A stretch of DNA of 64,000 nt from Prevotella merdae. GTDB lineage: Bacteria > Bacteroidota > Bacteroidia > Bacteroidales > Bacteroidaceae. A program made the position numbers and the translations under genes. Within the stretch, counting starts at the first letter, position 1; the number at the start of each line of letters is the position of its first letter. The notes beneath the pieces are model-generated. The model saw only the letters and a program-made list of their open reading frames with translations, made no database searches and was not told where the DNA came from. The stretch covers positions 413,986 through 477,985 of the forward strand of contig NZ_LT985323.1 of NCBI RefSeq assembly GCF_900290275.1, written 5' to 3'. This document shows, piece after piece, positions 54,901-63,910 of the stretch.

Positions 54901-55058
54901 TGAAGAAGCTCAACATGACATCGGCTCGTGTATATGTTTCAGGTCAGAACCTCTTCACATGGAAGAGCAACAGCTTCACCATATCCGACCCAGAGAATTC
55001 CAACTGGGCTTATCCACACTCTTCATCAGTGTCGTTCGGACTACAGGTTGGCTTCTAA
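51942..55058 (+). CDS. SusC-like TonB-dependent transporter (fructan PUL)
   Basis: Outer-membrane importer of fructo-oligosaccharides. The 1038-residue protein has a signal peptide (1-22, IYAQ), a carboxypeptidase-like domain (INGTVTDNTGEPIIGASV), a TonB-plug region (VVVTGYQVQRKADLTGSV, VLKDAASASIYGSRAANGVIII) and a beta-barrel closing on aromatic VSFGLQVGF. It pairs with the downstream susD-like gene. Confidence 0.96.
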   Translation: MKKAKVALVSMLMLAGSSIYAQTNGINGTVTDNTGEPIIGASVKVKGSSNMGTVTDIDGNFKLNVKPGETLIISYIGCKDQEVKAGENLKIVLQDNSEVLGEVVVTGYQVQRKADLTGSVSVVSTKDLKSSADTDPMRSLQGKVPGMTITTDGSPIGTGTVRIRGIGSFNSSQDPLFVIDGVPTTTALNSLNMNDIESMQVLKDAASASIYGSRAANGVIIITTKKGKKGSKLNVDFSTNLTAQFYNSQSMMKLCNTREYATAMAQAALNDGIDPVAYARNYGLDLNASSGRTIKAYDPSTGNYNTYTVNGIYDGYINAKKTMRISDTDWLDEISRTGFMQSYDLSLSGATDKFTGLLSAGYKKNDGILKYSNFENFSARFNSTYNVNKIVSVGENATVTYSKQVDCAPMENALKMSPTVPVYEEDGTTFGGPVGGMSDRQNPLREMYMNRDNALKIWRVFGNAYVDVKPLKGLMLRSNFGLDYYHSFIHSMSHTFKSDIVNNDIPSTTLSAHDDVRWTWSNTANYNFKIARDHDFTVLAGMELHKQTVEDMGAYAQTFAIEDKDYMWPDAATGIERATGIGSGYTLASFFGKVDYNWQDLVLASFTIRRDGSSRFGKNNRYGNFPAATLGYRLSKNLKASWIDDLKIRASWGKTGNQEISNTALYGLYVADYGSDRVTSTAYDLYRQGTGIFPSGFRATQTANDNLKWETTIQYNVGADFSLFNQELYGTVDAYIKDVKDMLISPAYLGAMGEGGASWSNGPSLRNIGMEANVGYRHTTKYGLRYDVSANIDFFRNKVTYLPSTTTGSYAHTMKENLVQSKKPYGSIVGYVVDGLFQSREEVLASGQPNARIGGLKYADLDGNGSIDANDQTWIYNPVPNFNWGLNVSLGYKNFDLSMFFQGVCGVDVYNNQKFQTDFWSITDAGSNKGNRLLGAWTQDNTSSTIPALTTNNTGDEGRASSYFVEHGNWMKLRSLQVGYNFSDSLLKKLNMTSARVYVSGQNLFTWKSNSFTISDPENSNWAYPHSSSVSFGLQVGF

Positions 55059-55068
55059 TATATAATAA

Positions 55069-55089
55069 GGTGGGGATAATACTCCCACC
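55069..55089 (+). other. Intercistronic hairpin between fructan susC and susD
   Basis: GGTGGG/CCCACC stem with a 9-nt loop and no T-tract, placed 10 nt after the susC stop. It probably tunes the relative expression of the pair. Confidence 0.6.
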
Positions 55090-55163
55090 CTACTATATAA
55101 ACAATAATGAGTAGAATAGAAAACAGTAATATTACGCTCCAAACAATTTAAAGATTAACAATA

Positions 55164-56903
55164 ATGAAAAATCTATATAAATATATATTTGCAGCAATGT
55201 TTACACTCGGTACTACAACATCATGCAGCGACTTCCTTGACGAGTCACCTAAGGGAGTTATTGACAAGGACAAGGCATTCAGCCGTCCCGACCAAATGGT
55301 TACTTCAGCATACGCTATGCTCGGCGATTGCTGGTATTCTTATCCATTCAACCTTTGGCCATACGGTGATTTGGCTTCAGACGACTGTCTGAAAGGAGGT
55401 TCAGGCACTACCGACACAGGCTATCACCCAATGGAGATATGGTCTACCATGACCTCTACACCAGGCGAGTTTGACGAGCTTTGGTATCGTCTCTTTTGTG
55501 CCGTGAGCCGTTGCAACCGTGCCTTGCTCTCGCTTGAGCAATATGGCAACGACAAACTCGGCGAAGAAACATGCAAGCAACGTGTAGCCGAAGTGAAGTT
55601 CCTCCGTGCCCACTTCTACTATAAATTGATAACCATGTTCCGTCAAGTGCCTTGGATTGACGAGAATGTTACAGCCAACAATCTCCAAGAACAAACTCGT
55701 AACGACGAATTCACATACGAGGAATTGTTCGGCAAGATTATCAATGACTTTAAGGAGGCTTACGACGTGCTACCCGATGTGCAGACCGACAAGAATAGAG
55801 TGAACAAGATAGCTGCTGCTTCATACCTTGCCAAGTGCTATCTCACCCTTGCCTATGGAGACGGCTACGAAGCTACCAACGGCTACGACCATATCAACAA
55901 GGATTATATGCAGAAGGTGGTGGAATACACCAAGGTGGTGAAGGACGACCCCAACTATGGCTATCTTGAGGATTATGGTGACATCTTCCTTCCTGAAGAA
56001 AAGAACAGTAAGGAGAGTATATTTGCAGTACAGACTTCTGACTACAAGGAAGACAACACCACCTACGGACGCGCCAACTGGAGCAATATGCTTAATGGAG
56101 TATGGGGTATGTGGTCGTGCGGATGGGATTTCCACAAACCATCACAGGATCTTGTTAACGCATTCAAGACAAAGAACGGTTTGCCTGAGTTTGACGATTA
56201 CAACAAGACCATCGACTATCCTATCAATGGCAGTCCAAACGCTCAGAAATGGGATCCACGTTTGTTCCATACCGTCGGTATGCCTACTTTCCCATACAAG
56301 TATGAAAAGGAATACACCCTCACAAAGGCAAATAGCCGCACACCTAACACTTACGGCTACTACTGCTCTATGAAGGAAGTTCCGCAGCGCTCTAAAGGTG
56401 AGACCTACGATGGCTCATGGCAGGCATTCGCCATGAACGACTATGTGTTCCGCTACACCGATGTTATGCTTATGCGTGCAGAGGCTCTAATCGAGACCGA
56501 CAACCTTTCAGAGGCCCGCACTATTATTAACGACATCCGTCAACGTGCAAAGAACTCTGTAGACAAGCACATTGCTTATGCCGAAAACCAGTGTGAGATA
56601 GCTCTCTATCCAGAGACTTACTTCCAGGACAAAACTACAGCACGCAAATGTCTGCGCTGGGAACGTCGATTGGAACTTGCTATGGAGAACGGACGCTACT
56701 TTGACCTGCGCCGTTGGGGTATAGCTTCTGAGACACTCAACGCTTACTTCGCAAAGGAACAGAACGATGTATACGACGGACAGACATACGCTCAATACTT
56801 GAAGGATGCTCACTACACACCCGGCAAGAACGAGTTCTATCCGATACCATACAACCAGCTCTACTACGTTCCTGGACTGTACAAACAGAACAAGGGATAC
56901 TAA
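55164..56903 (+). CDS. SusD-like nutrient-binding lipoprotein (fructan PUL)
   Basis: Surface lipoprotein partner of the SusC channel. The 579-residue protein has a lipobox (TTTSCSDFLDESPKG, Cys about 20), the FLRAHFYYKLITMFRQVPWI helix, MRAEALIETDNLSEARTIINDIRQRA and the C-terminal WERRLELAMENGRYFDLRRWG and FYPIPYNQL motifs of the family. Confidence 0.95.
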   Translation: MKNLYKYIFAAMFTLGTTTSCSDFLDESPKGVIDKDKAFSRPDQMVTSAYAMLGDCWYSYPFNLWPYGDLASDDCLKGGSGTTDTGYHPMEIWSTMTSTPGEFDELWYRLFCAVSRCNRALLSLEQYGNDKLGEETCKQRVAEVKFLRAHFYYKLITMFRQVPWIDENVTANNLQEQTRNDEFTYEELFGKIINDFKEAYDVLPDVQTDKNRVNKIAAASYLAKCYLTLAYGDGYEATNGYDHINKDYMQKVVEYTKVVKDDPNYGYLEDYGDIFLPEEKNSKESIFAVQTSDYKEDNTTYGRANWSNMLNGVWGMWSCGWDFHKPSQDLVNAFKTKNGLPEFDDYNKTIDYPINGSPNAQKWDPRLFHTVGMPTFPYKYEKEYTLTKANSRTPNTYGYYCSMKEVPQRSKGETYDGSWQAFAMNDYVFRYTDVMLMRAEALIETDNLSEARTIINDIRQRAKNSVDKHIAYAENQCEIALYPETYFQDKTTARKCLRWERRLELAMENGRYFDLRRWGIASETLNAYFAKEQNDVYDGQTYAQYLKDAHYTPGKNEFYPIPYNQLYYVPGLYKQNKGY

Positions 56904-56918
56904 ATGATACGCCACAAC

Positions 56919-56950
56919 GGGCAAAAGCATTTGCTATATAGCTTTTGCCC
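56919..56950 (+). other. Intercistronic hairpin after fructan susD
   Basis: 10-bp perfect stem GGGCAAAAGC/GCTTTTGCCC with a 12-nt loop; followed only by TTAC, so probably not a full terminator. Confidence 0.65.
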
Positions 56951-56994
56951 TTACTTGGCGAATGAATTCTAACATCTAAACAATTATTCAATTT

Positions 56995-58500
56995 ATGAAA
57001 ACAAGGATTTCTAATATATTTATATTATTGGCTATCGTGCTCTTATCCGCCTGCCAAAGCAACGACTACGACCGTAGCGACATGATAGTCAGCGCACCCG
57101 ATGCCTCATCCATAACAGGCCAGTTACAGCACGACGACTATGTATGGCAATGGAATGCTCTGCCTGATGGTGAGAGTATGCAGATAGCCACCTACCGCGA
57201 TGGTACACTTACCTCCACCGAGGTTGCTTCTGGTAATACTTACGTTCAGAAAAATGTACCAACAAACGTTAAGTTTGAGTATGTGTTCAAGGTTACTGAC
57301 GGCACAAATGTTTCATCTGGAGTAGTGAAAGAATACACCCGCGAGGGAGCTACATCTATCACAAATCTATCAATGAAGCAGGTTGATGTTAGCGATGGTT
57401 ACAATGCCGAGATAACATGGAGCAAGGCAACTGACGCTACAAGCTTGCTACTTACCGCCACCAATGGTATTCGCAACATTAGCGAGACTCTCGATGCTGG
57501 TGCTACATCATACACCATCAACAACGTTTCAGACGGCGATACATGGAACGTTACAATTGTTGCCGTAAACGATAAGGGCACAGCACTTGCCACATCATCG
57601 TCGCTGCGTATAGGCAAGACTACCATTGGATTCCTCAGCACTTATGCTACTGCAGACGAACTGATACAGAATGGTGATGACGATGAGGCTTCGGCATGGC
57701 TTTGGCTACATAGCCAGTATGCTTCTGCCAAGTTTGTATCGTTCAAAGATATCCATTCTACTGCCGACCTTGCACAGTTCCGCGTACTATTCTGGATACG
57801 CGACATTGAGACAGGTAATGAGGCTGATGTATGGAACATTCCTTCAAATGTACTCGCAGCAACACCTGCAATACGCCAATGGTACAAGGATGGCGGCAAC
57901 CTGCTGCTTTGGGGACATTCTACTGTATATATAGGTACACTTGGACGCATCCCTACTGATATGCTGCAGAACAACGACAAGAACATTGGATGTGCAGCTG
58001 GTGGATATAATGGAGACGTGTGGAAGATGGCTGTACAACTTAATCCTGGCGGTAAGTTCAGTATTGACATGTCGTCACACCCTATATACAACGGCATTGA
58101 CGTAGAACAGACCGACCGTACCAAACTTATAGCCGTGAAGGGACCAGGCTGGACTGAAGACCACAACTGTCTATTCTTCAACATACCTGCTGTACTAACC
58201 GGACAAGGCAATCAAGAAATGGCTTGCTACAGCATATTGACCGACACATATGGAATATATCCACTCGCTACATGGGATTCACAGATTGACTGGGTTTCAC
58301 AGCTCAATATATGGGAGGCTCGTCAGGGCAATACCGACTTCAAAGGCACTGTACTCTGCATTGGTAATGGTGGTTGCGAATTCTCAATGAAGAACGACAA
58401 CGGCACACCAAACATAAGTGCTTATCCTAAGAACAATGTATATCAGGACAATGTGCTTAAACTTGCAAAGAACAGCCTTGAATATCTCAAAACAAGATAA
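56995..58500 (+). CDS. DUF4960-type surface glycan-binding lipoprotein (fructan PUL)
   Basis: Predicted levan/inulin-binding lipoprotein occupying the SusE/F position, comparable in place and type to BT1761. The 501-residue protein has a lipobox (LLSACQSND), two Ig/fibronectin-like modules (to about 200) and a C-terminal DUF4960-like domain with GNEADVWNIPSNVLAATPAIRQWYKDGG and LLLWGHSTVYIGTLGRIP. Binding function is inferred from locus position. Confidence 0.82.
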   Translation: MKTRISNIFILLAIVLLSACQSNDYDRSDMIVSAPDASSITGQLQHDDYVWQWNALPDGESMQIATYRDGTLTSTEVASGNTYVQKNVPTNVKFEYVFKVTDGTNVSSGVVKEYTREGATSITNLSMKQVDVSDGYNAEITWSKATDATSLLLTATNGIRNISETLDAGATSYTINNVSDGDTWNVTIVAVNDKGTALATSSSLRIGKTTIGFLSTYATADELIQNGDDDEASAWLWLHSQYASAKFVSFKDIHSTADLAQFRVLFWIRDIETGNEADVWNIPSNVLAATPAIRQWYKDGGNLLLWGHSTVYIGTLGRIPTDMLQNNDKNIGCAAGGYNGDVWKMAVQLNPGGKFSIDMSSHPIYNGIDVEQTDRTKLIAVKGPGWTEDHNCLFFNIPAVLTGQGNQEMACYSILTDTYGIYPLATWDSQIDWVSQLNIWEARQGNTDFKGTVLCIGNGGCEFSMKNDNGTPNISAYPKNNVYQDNVLKLAKNSLEYLKTR

Positions 58501-58511
58501 TAGAATATATT

Positions 58512-60047
58512 ATGAACAAATCGATTTTTATTATAACCTGTTGTCTATTTGCCGCAACATCGTTTGTGGCGTGTACCGACTCAAATTCGGAGGGCGAGAT
58601 AGAATTGCCAACCGCTCCCACTACACCCGACACTCCTGATACTCCCAATCAGCCATCTGATGATAACTATACGGAGCAGTACCGTCCACAAATACATTTC
58701 ACTCCAGCCAAGAATTGGATGAATGACCCTAATGGTCTTGTATATCTTGACGGCACATATCATATGTTCTACCAATATAACCCTAAGAGCAATGATTGGG
58801 GAAACCTAAGTTGGGGACACAGCACATCTACCGACCTTATACACTGGACAGAGAAGAACGTTGCTCTATCACCCGACGAACTTGGTATGATATTCTCTGG
58901 TTCGGCTGTGATAGACAAGGACAATACAGCCGGATTCGGAAAGAATGCTATTGTTGCTATATATACGTCAGCCGATGCATATCAGCAGCAAAGTCTTGCA
59001 TATAGCACTGACGGAGGTGCTACATTCCAAAAGTATGAAGGCAATCCTGTGATTAAGAATACCGAATTGGCTGACTTCCGCGACCCGAAAATATTCTGGC
59101 ACGATGACTCTAAGCAATGGATTATGTCGCTGGCATTAGGATGGCAATACGGTATACAGTTCTGGGCATCAAAGGACTTGAAGAACTGGACTAAACTCTC
59201 TACATTCACAACTTCTATAAGTAGATGCAACCGTGGACAGTGGGAGTGTCCTGACCTTTTACAGATGGATTATAATGGCACCAAGAAGTGGGTGCTCATA
59301 GTAAGTGTCAATCCTGGTGGCCCCACCATAGGAAGTGGTACAATGTATTTTGTAGGCGATTTTGACGGCAATAAGTTCACAGCCGACGCACTCGATTATC
59401 CGTTATGGCTTGATTATGGTGCCGACAACTATGCTGGCGTTACATGGAGCAACACACCTGGTCGTACTGTTTATATAGGATGGATGAACAACTGGCAGTA
59501 TGCTGGAGCTTCTCCTGTATCACCATGGCGTTCGGCATTTACTTTACCACGTGAACTGTCATTGCACGAATACAACGGCAAACCGCTTTTATACAGCAAT
59601 GTGGTAAAGGAACTTGAGGCTTCTGCAAGCGAATGGAAAGAACTTACAGCTAATGCTTTTGATGCCGCCAATGCCTATGAGGTAGAACTGACAATGCCTA
59701 TAGACAATGATGCCGAGATATCTCTTGTCAATAAAGAGGGCGAACACCTCGACTACACACTAAATGCTGCCACAAACAGCATTATTGCCCATCGCAACAA
59801 TCAGACTGGCAAAACTTCGTTCAACGGCAACTTCTCGTTGCCATCGGTAATAGCACCGCTCAATACCGAGGGCAATAGCGTAACACTACGCCTTTATATC
59901 GACCAGTCGTCTGTAGAATTGTTTACTGGCAACGGGTCCATGGCACAAACCTTGCTTGTATATCCTAAGAGTATATACAATAGCATAACCATCAATGGCA
60001 AGCCAGCCACTGGACGCGTACGTACTATAAAGTCGATATGGAAATAA
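58512..60047 (+). CDS. GH32 fructanase, surface lipoprotein (endo-levanase position)
   Basis: Extracellular beta-fructan hydrolase; by position it matches the endo-levanase BT1760. The 511-residue protein has a lipobox with lipid Cys C21 (SFVACTDSNSEGEIE, acidic export-type signal), a Pro/Thr/Asp linker (33-50), the propeller with D72 in NWMNDPNGL, ADFRDPKIFW and WECPDLLQM, and a C-terminal beta-sandwich (LRLYIDQSSVELF). Endo mode and linkage preference cannot be read from the sequence. Confidence 0.93.
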   Translation: MNKSIFIITCCLFAATSFVACTDSNSEGEIELPTAPTTPDTPDTPNQPSDDNYTEQYRPQIHFTPAKNWMNDPNGLVYLDGTYHMFYQYNPKSNDWGNLSWGHSTSTDLIHWTEKNVALSPDELGMIFSGSAVIDKDNTAGFGKNAIVAIYTSADAYQQQSLAYSTDGGATFQKYEGNPVIKNTELADFRDPKIFWHDDSKQWIMSLALGWQYGIQFWASKDLKNWTKLSTFTTSISRCNRGQWECPDLLQMDYNGTKKWVLIVSVNPGGPTIGSGTMYFVGDFDGNKFTADALDYPLWLDYGADNYAGVTWSNTPGRTVYIGWMNNWQYAGASPVSPWRSAFTLPRELSLHEYNGKPLLYSNVVKELEASASEWKELTANAFDAANAYEVELTMPIDNDAEISLVNKEGEHLDYTLNAATNSIIAHRNNQTGKTSFNGNFSLPSVIAPLNTEGNSVTLRLYIDQSSVELFTGNGSMAQTLLVYPKSIYNSITINGKPATGRVRTIKSIWK

Positions 60048-60070
60048 CCAAATTGACACATATATAAACG

Positions 60071-60109
60071 AATACGAGGAGCAGGTGTTTCTTTCCTGCC
60101 CCTCGTATT
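60071..60109 (+). terminator. Terminator of the fructan PUL
   Basis: 15-nt arms AATACGAGGAGCAGG/CCTGCCCCTCGTATT with one mismatch and a 9-nt loop, followed by GTGTTTT. Confidence 0.85.
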
Positions 60110-60195
60110 GTGTTTTATCCTGAGATCTTCTTTACTAACTCTAAAACCTATTGTTTACCTAAAACTACAAACTTAATTTTACTGACCTACTAAAA

Positions 60196-60357
60196 CAACA
60201 AAATATATATTAAAAGTCAAAGTAATATATTAAATGGTCAAGTAATAACAGTTCAGAATTATCTTTACATATAGGAGGTATGGCATCCTTGCCATACCCA
60301 CTAAATTGGCTGTACAATCATGGCAGAGTGGGTATGGCAGGGATGCCATACCCTCCT
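60196..60357. repeat. Dispersed repeat: AT units plus long inverted palindrome
   Basis: 60196-60246 has inverse copies of the CAAAGTAATATATTAAA unit seen at 23674-23792, then ACAGTTCAGAATTATCTTTA. The core is an inverted repeat: 60273-60302 (AGGAGGTATGGCATCC...) pairs with 60327-60357 (...GGATGCCATACCCTCCT), and each arm is itself a palindrome (GGTATGGCA/TGCCATACC). A second, truncated copy begins at 63933. Confidence 0.85.
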
Positions 60358-60381
60358 ACTGGTACATATATAAAAAAACAA

Positions 60382-60406
60382 CCACGCTGCATCTACTGCG
60401 GCGTGG
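60382..60406 (-). terminator. Hairpin with minus-strand T-run
   Basis: 10-bp stem CCACGCTGCA/TGCGGCGTGG with one wobble and a 5-nt loop; the minus strand then reads GTTTTTTTA. It looks like a minus-strand terminator, though the nearest minus-strand gene end is 400 nt away. Confidence 0.6.
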
Positions 60407-60677
60407 CTATCAATTAATAGTAAAGTGATGACTATCAGTTTTTATTCTTTGAGAAGGTATTATTAGGTGATTGTTTAAAGGTATTTTTTGCCGCTCTTGA
60501 ATTACACAAATCCTTTGAGCGAAAAGTTGTGTCTAATGGTCTCAGTAGGTTGTTATGAAATGATGATAACTTTTACGTCTGCAAAGATAGTTCTATTTTG
60601 GTTCATACACAAACTTTTGACAAAAAAACTTCAAAAAAAGTTGATTTTAACATTTATATTCATGTTTTATATCCAAA

Positions 60678-60709
60678 AATGGCACTTGAACCGTGATTCA
60701 AGTGCCATT
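60678..60709. terminator. Bidirectional terminator downstream of the mlaF-like gene
   Basis: 13-bp perfect stem AATGGCACTTGAA/TTCAAGTGCCATT, 6-nt loop, with A5 on the left and a T7 run on the right. The interval 60410-60677 shows no convincing gene. Confidence 0.85.
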
Positions 60710-60802
60710 CTATGCTTTTTTTGACAGATGTCAATATAATGCCTGTTGTTTTTTGACTTGCATCAAAATTGCATTTCCTTTTATTAACAATTGTAATTTA
60801 TA

Positions 60803-61567
60803 TTACTTGTTGCTCATCTCCGCCTTCTTCACCTTCTTGAACAATTCGGATGCAAACACAAGATCATTTAATCTTTCGTTTGTGGCCCCCATCACGTCAT
60901 CCTTTGTGCCTTGCCATTCTTTATGGCCTTGGTATATAAAGAGGATGTTCTCGCCAATGCCCAGAACCGAATTCATATCATGGGTGTTGATGATGGTAGT
61001 CATACCGAAATCCTTGGTTATTGACGACAATAACTCATCTATAACGAGAGATGTATGTGGGTCAAGTCCAGAGTTAGGCTCGTCGCAGAACAGATACTTA
61101 GGATTAAGCACAATGGCGCGAGCTATGGCTACACGCTTCTGCATACCACCTGATATCTCGCCCGGAAACTTATTCTGTGCGTCGATAAGATTAACTCGGT
61201 CGAGACACTCTTGCGCTCTGTGCACACGTTCACGATAATTCATGGTAGAGAACATATCAAGTGGGAACATAACGTTCTCAAGCACCGAGAGCGAGTCGAA
61301 TAAGGCTGCACTCTGGAATATCATGCCCATCTCGCGTCGCATAAACACCTTCTCCTTCTTGCTCATACCAACAAAGTTGCGCCCGTCATACAGCACATCG
61401 CCACTTGTAGGCGTAAGCAATCCCACTAGATTCTTCATTAGCACCGTCTTGCCAGAGCCGCTCTGTCCGATTATGAGGTTGGTCTTGCCGTCCTCAAACA
61501 CGGCATTGATGTCCTTCAGCACTTCCTTGTCGCCAAACGACTTGCATAGATGTTTTATTTCTATCAT
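60803..61567 (-). CDS. ABC transporter ATPase, MlaF-type
   Basis: ATPase of a phospholipid/MCE transport system at the inner membrane. The 254-residue protein has Walker A GQSGSGKT, signature SGGMQKRVAIARA, Walker B YLFCDEPNSGLD and H-loop NTHDMNSV. The M residue after SGG and GMQKRV are typical of Mla/Ttg2A ATPases. It starts 10 nt after the permease gene. The periplasmic MlaD-type (MCE) component is not in the window. Confidence 0.9.
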   Translation of the reverse strand: MIEIKHLCKSFGDKEVLKDINAVFEDGKTNLIIGQSGSGKTVLMKNLVGLLTPTSGDVLYDGRNFVGMSKKEKVFMRREMGMIFQSAALFDSLSVLENVMFPLDMFSTMNYRERVHRAQECLDRVNLIDAQNKFPGEISGGMQKRVAIARAIVLNPKYLFCDEPNSGLDPHTSLVIDELLSSITKDFGMTTIINTHDMNSVLGIGENILFIYQGHKEWQGTKDDVMGATNERLNDLVFASELFKKVKKAEMSNK

Positions 61568-61577
61568 AGTACTTTCT

Positions 61578-62324
61578 TTAACTGAGTAATTGTGTAAGGA
61601 ACACGTCAGAGAATAATATCAGCACACTTGACGACACTACTGCGTCGGTACTTGCCTTGCCTACCTCCACAGAGCCGCCCTCTACCGAGTAGCCAAAATA
61701 GCTTGACACGCTGGATATGATAAAGGCAAACACAAGACTCTTGATGATACTCATCCACATAAACCACGAGTTGAACGAGTGTTGCAAGCCAAGCGTAAGG
61801 TCCTCGGGCGACAATATATGGCCTATATATGCCGTGCCGTAGGCTCCAAGTATACCCGTGCACGAGGAGAAGACTACGAGGAACGGCATAATTGTTACCA
61901 GTCCAAGTATCTTGGGTAATATAAGATAGTTGGCCGAGTTTACACCCATTATGTCGAGAGCATCTATCTGCTGTGTCACGCGCATTGTGCCAAGTTCGGA
62001 GGCGATATTCGATCCCACCTTTCCGGCAAGTATCAAACACATTATACTTGACGAGAACTCAAGCAACAATATCTCACGTGTGGTATAACCCGACACCCAT
62101 CTTGGCATCCAGGGACTCTGAATGTTGAGTTTCATCTGTATACATATTACCGCACCGATGAAGAACGATATAAGCAGTACGATGCCGATAGAATCGACAC
62201 CCAATGCCGACATCTCCTTGACGTATTGCTTAAGAAACATGCGCATACGCTCGGGGCGGGCGAAAGAACGTCCCATTAGTATGAGATAGCGTCCTAAAGT
62301 GTTTAAGTATTTAAATATCAACAT
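61578..62324 (-). CDS. ABC transporter permease, MlaE-type
   Basis: Inner-membrane permease of the MlaFEDB class. The 248-residue protein has five to six spans and the family segments FFIGAVICIQMKLNI, LAGKVGSNIASELGTMRVTQQIDALDIMGV and the C-terminal KSLVFAFIISSVSSYFGYSVEGGSVEVGKAS loop. First gene of a two-gene unit. Confidence 0.92.
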   Translation of the reverse strand: MLIFKYLNTLGRYLILMGRSFARPERMRMFLKQYVKEMSALGVDSIGIVLLISFFIGAVICIQMKLNIQSPWMPRWVSGYTTREILLLEFSSSIMCLILAGKVGSNIASELGTMRVTQQIDALDIMGVNSANYLILPKILGLVTIMPFLVVFSSCTGILGAYGTAYIGHILSPEDLTLGLQHSFNSWFMWMSIIKSLVFAFIISSVSSYFGYSVEGGSVEVGKASTDAVVSSSVLILFSDVFLTQLLS

Positions 62325-62351
62325 AATCGTGTCGTTGTTTTATTTCCTTTT

Positions 62352-62360
62352 GCAAAAGTA
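62352..62360 (-). promoter_or_regulatory. -7 box of the mlaE/mlaF-like unit
   Basis: Reverse-strand TACTTTTGC, 28 nt upstream of the permease start. Confidence 0.6.
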
Positions 62361-62409
62361 GCAATAAAACGGTAAAAACTATACATCAAGTTTAAGTTTT
62401 TATTTTTTA

Positions 62410-62441
62410 TTTGTAGGAAATGATATTTTGTTTTACCTTTG
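62410..62441 (+). promoter_or_regulatory. lptB promoter (-33 and -7)
   Basis: TTTG (62410-62413), 20-nt spacer, TACCTTTG (62434-62441). The -7 box lies within the upstream extension of the open frame, which fixes the start at 62467. Confidence 0.8.
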
Positions 62442-62466
62442 TATCAATAAATATACATATACGAAC

Positions 62467-63330
62467 ATGAGTGAAACAGACAACATAAAAATGGAAGGTC
62501 AGCCCGTTGTGGAGCAGGCTGCCGAGGACAAGCCACATTGTATGGTGCTGCGAACAGAGGGACTTGTAAAGCGTTATGGCAAGCGTACCGTCGTTAACGA
62601 TGTTTCTATTAATGTGCGCCAGGGCGAGATTGTTGGTTTGCTTGGTCCTAATGGTGCCGGCAAAACAACATCGTTCTATATGACCACGGGGCTTATTGTG
62701 CCCAACGCCGGACATATCTACCTCGACAAGAAGGACATCACCGACTATCCCGTGTATAAGCGAGCACGTGCCGGCATCGGCTATCTGCCACAGGAGGCGA
62801 GCGTGTTCCGCAAGCTTAGTGTTGAGGACAACATCATGGCTGTACTTGAGATGACTAAACTCTCGCACAAAGAACAGTTGGAGAAGTTGGAAAGTCTTAT
62901 TGCCGACTTCAACCTTGGTAAGGTGCGCAAGAACAAGGGTGACCAGCTATCGGGTGGCGAGCGACGCCGTACCGAGATAGCACGTTGCCTGGCAATCGAC
63001 CCTAAGTTTATTATGCTTGACGAGCCGTTTGCAGGTGTCGACCCTATTGCTGTAGAGGAGATTCAGCATGTGGTGTGGCGACTGAAGTATCGCAACATAG
63101 GAATCTTGATAACCGACCATAACGTGCAAGAGACATTAACTATAACCGACCGCGCTTATCTGCTGTTCGAGGGTAGAATTCTATTCCAGGGCGCTCCTGA
63201 AGAATTGGCAGAGAACCGTATAGTACGCGAGAAGTATCTTGGATCGACATTCGTACTGCGAAAGAAAGACTTCCAAGTGGTGGACGAGTCGAAGCGCAAG
63301 CGCGACATGGAGAGAGAATTACACGATTAA
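62467..63330 (+). CDS. lptB: LPS export ABC transporter ATPase LptB
   Basis: Cytoplasmic ATPase powering lipopolysaccharide extraction from the inner membrane. The frame opens at 62428, but the promoter at 62410-62441 excludes those codons; the ATG at 62467 (MSETDNIKMEG) gives 287 residues. Motifs are Walker A GPNGAGKTT, LPQEASVFRKLSVEDN (Q-loop), LSGGERRR signature, FIMLDEPFAGVDP and TDHNVQE. An extra C-terminal extension (KKDFQVVDESKRKRDMEREL) and an N-terminal tail make it longer than E. coli LptB (241). Confidence 0.93.
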   Translation: MSETDNIKMEGQPVVEQAAEDKPHCMVLRTEGLVKRYGKRTVVNDVSINVRQGEIVGLLGPNGAGKTTSFYMTTGLIVPNAGHIYLDKKDITDYPVYKRARAGIGYLPQEASVFRKLSVEDNIMAVLEMTKLSHKEQLEKLESLIADFNLGKVRKNKGDQLSGGERRRTEIARCLAIDPKFIMLDEPFAGVDPIAVEEIQHVVWRLKYRNIGILITDHNVQETLTITDRAYLLFEGRILFQGAPEELAENRIVREKYLGSTFVLRKKDFQVVDESKRKRDMERELHD

Positions 63331-63332
63331 AT

Positions 63333-63896
63333 ATGCATAACATGAAATACTTACTTGTATCTGACATTCACGGATGTCTACCTACACTTGAGCGCGTCCT
63401 GCAGTTTTTCGACCAAGGCAAATACGATATGCTGTGCATCCTTGGCGATATTCTTAACTATGGACCACGCAACCGCATACCCGAAGGTATAGATCCCAAG
63501 GGCATTGTAGAGCGGCTTAACGCAATGAAAGAACGTATTATTGCCATTCGCGGCAACTGTGATGCCGAGGTGGATCAAATGCTTCTGCAGTTTCCAATAA
63601 TGGCTGATTACGCTCTTGTTGTAGACAACGGGCGCCGACTGTTCCTTACACATGGACATGTATACAACGAACAGAACCGCCCTACCCTTGCACACGACAT
63701 ATTTGTATATGGACATACACATCTGTGGAAACTCGAACAAACTGACGAGGGAGACATTGTGTGCAACATTGGTTCTATAACTTTCCCTAAGGGTGGCAAC
63801 GAACCTACATTCGCCACATACGAGGATGGACAGCTTATTGTACGCCATCTTGACGGCTCGATAATGAAGACTTTATCGACTACACCCCATCAATAA
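63333..63896 (+). CDS. YfcE-family phosphodiesterase
   Basis: Calcineurin-like metallophosphodiesterase similar to E. coli YfcE (184 residues). The 187-residue protein has SDIHG, GDILNYGPRN, RGNCDAEVD, THGH and YGHTH metal-ligand motifs in order. It starts 2 nt after lptB; the ATG at 63342 (MKYLLVSDIHG) is an equally plausible start. Natural substrate unknown. Confidence 0.9.
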   Translation: MHNMKYLLVSDIHGCLPTLERVLQFFDQGKYDMLCILGDILNYGPRNRIPEGIDPKGIVERLNAMKERIIAIRGNCDAEVDQMLLQFPIMADYALVVDNGRRLFLTHGHVYNEQNRPTLAHDIFVYGHTHLWKLEQTDEGDIVCNIGSITFPKGGNEPTFATYEDGQLIVRHLDGSIMKTLSTTPHQ

Positions 63897-63910
63897 TCAC
63901 CTTATTTTAT

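Noticed and set aside
60488..60724. 78-codon plus-strand frame
   Set aside because: Low-complexity hydrophobic/Lys text running through a terminator hairpin, without promoter or family features.
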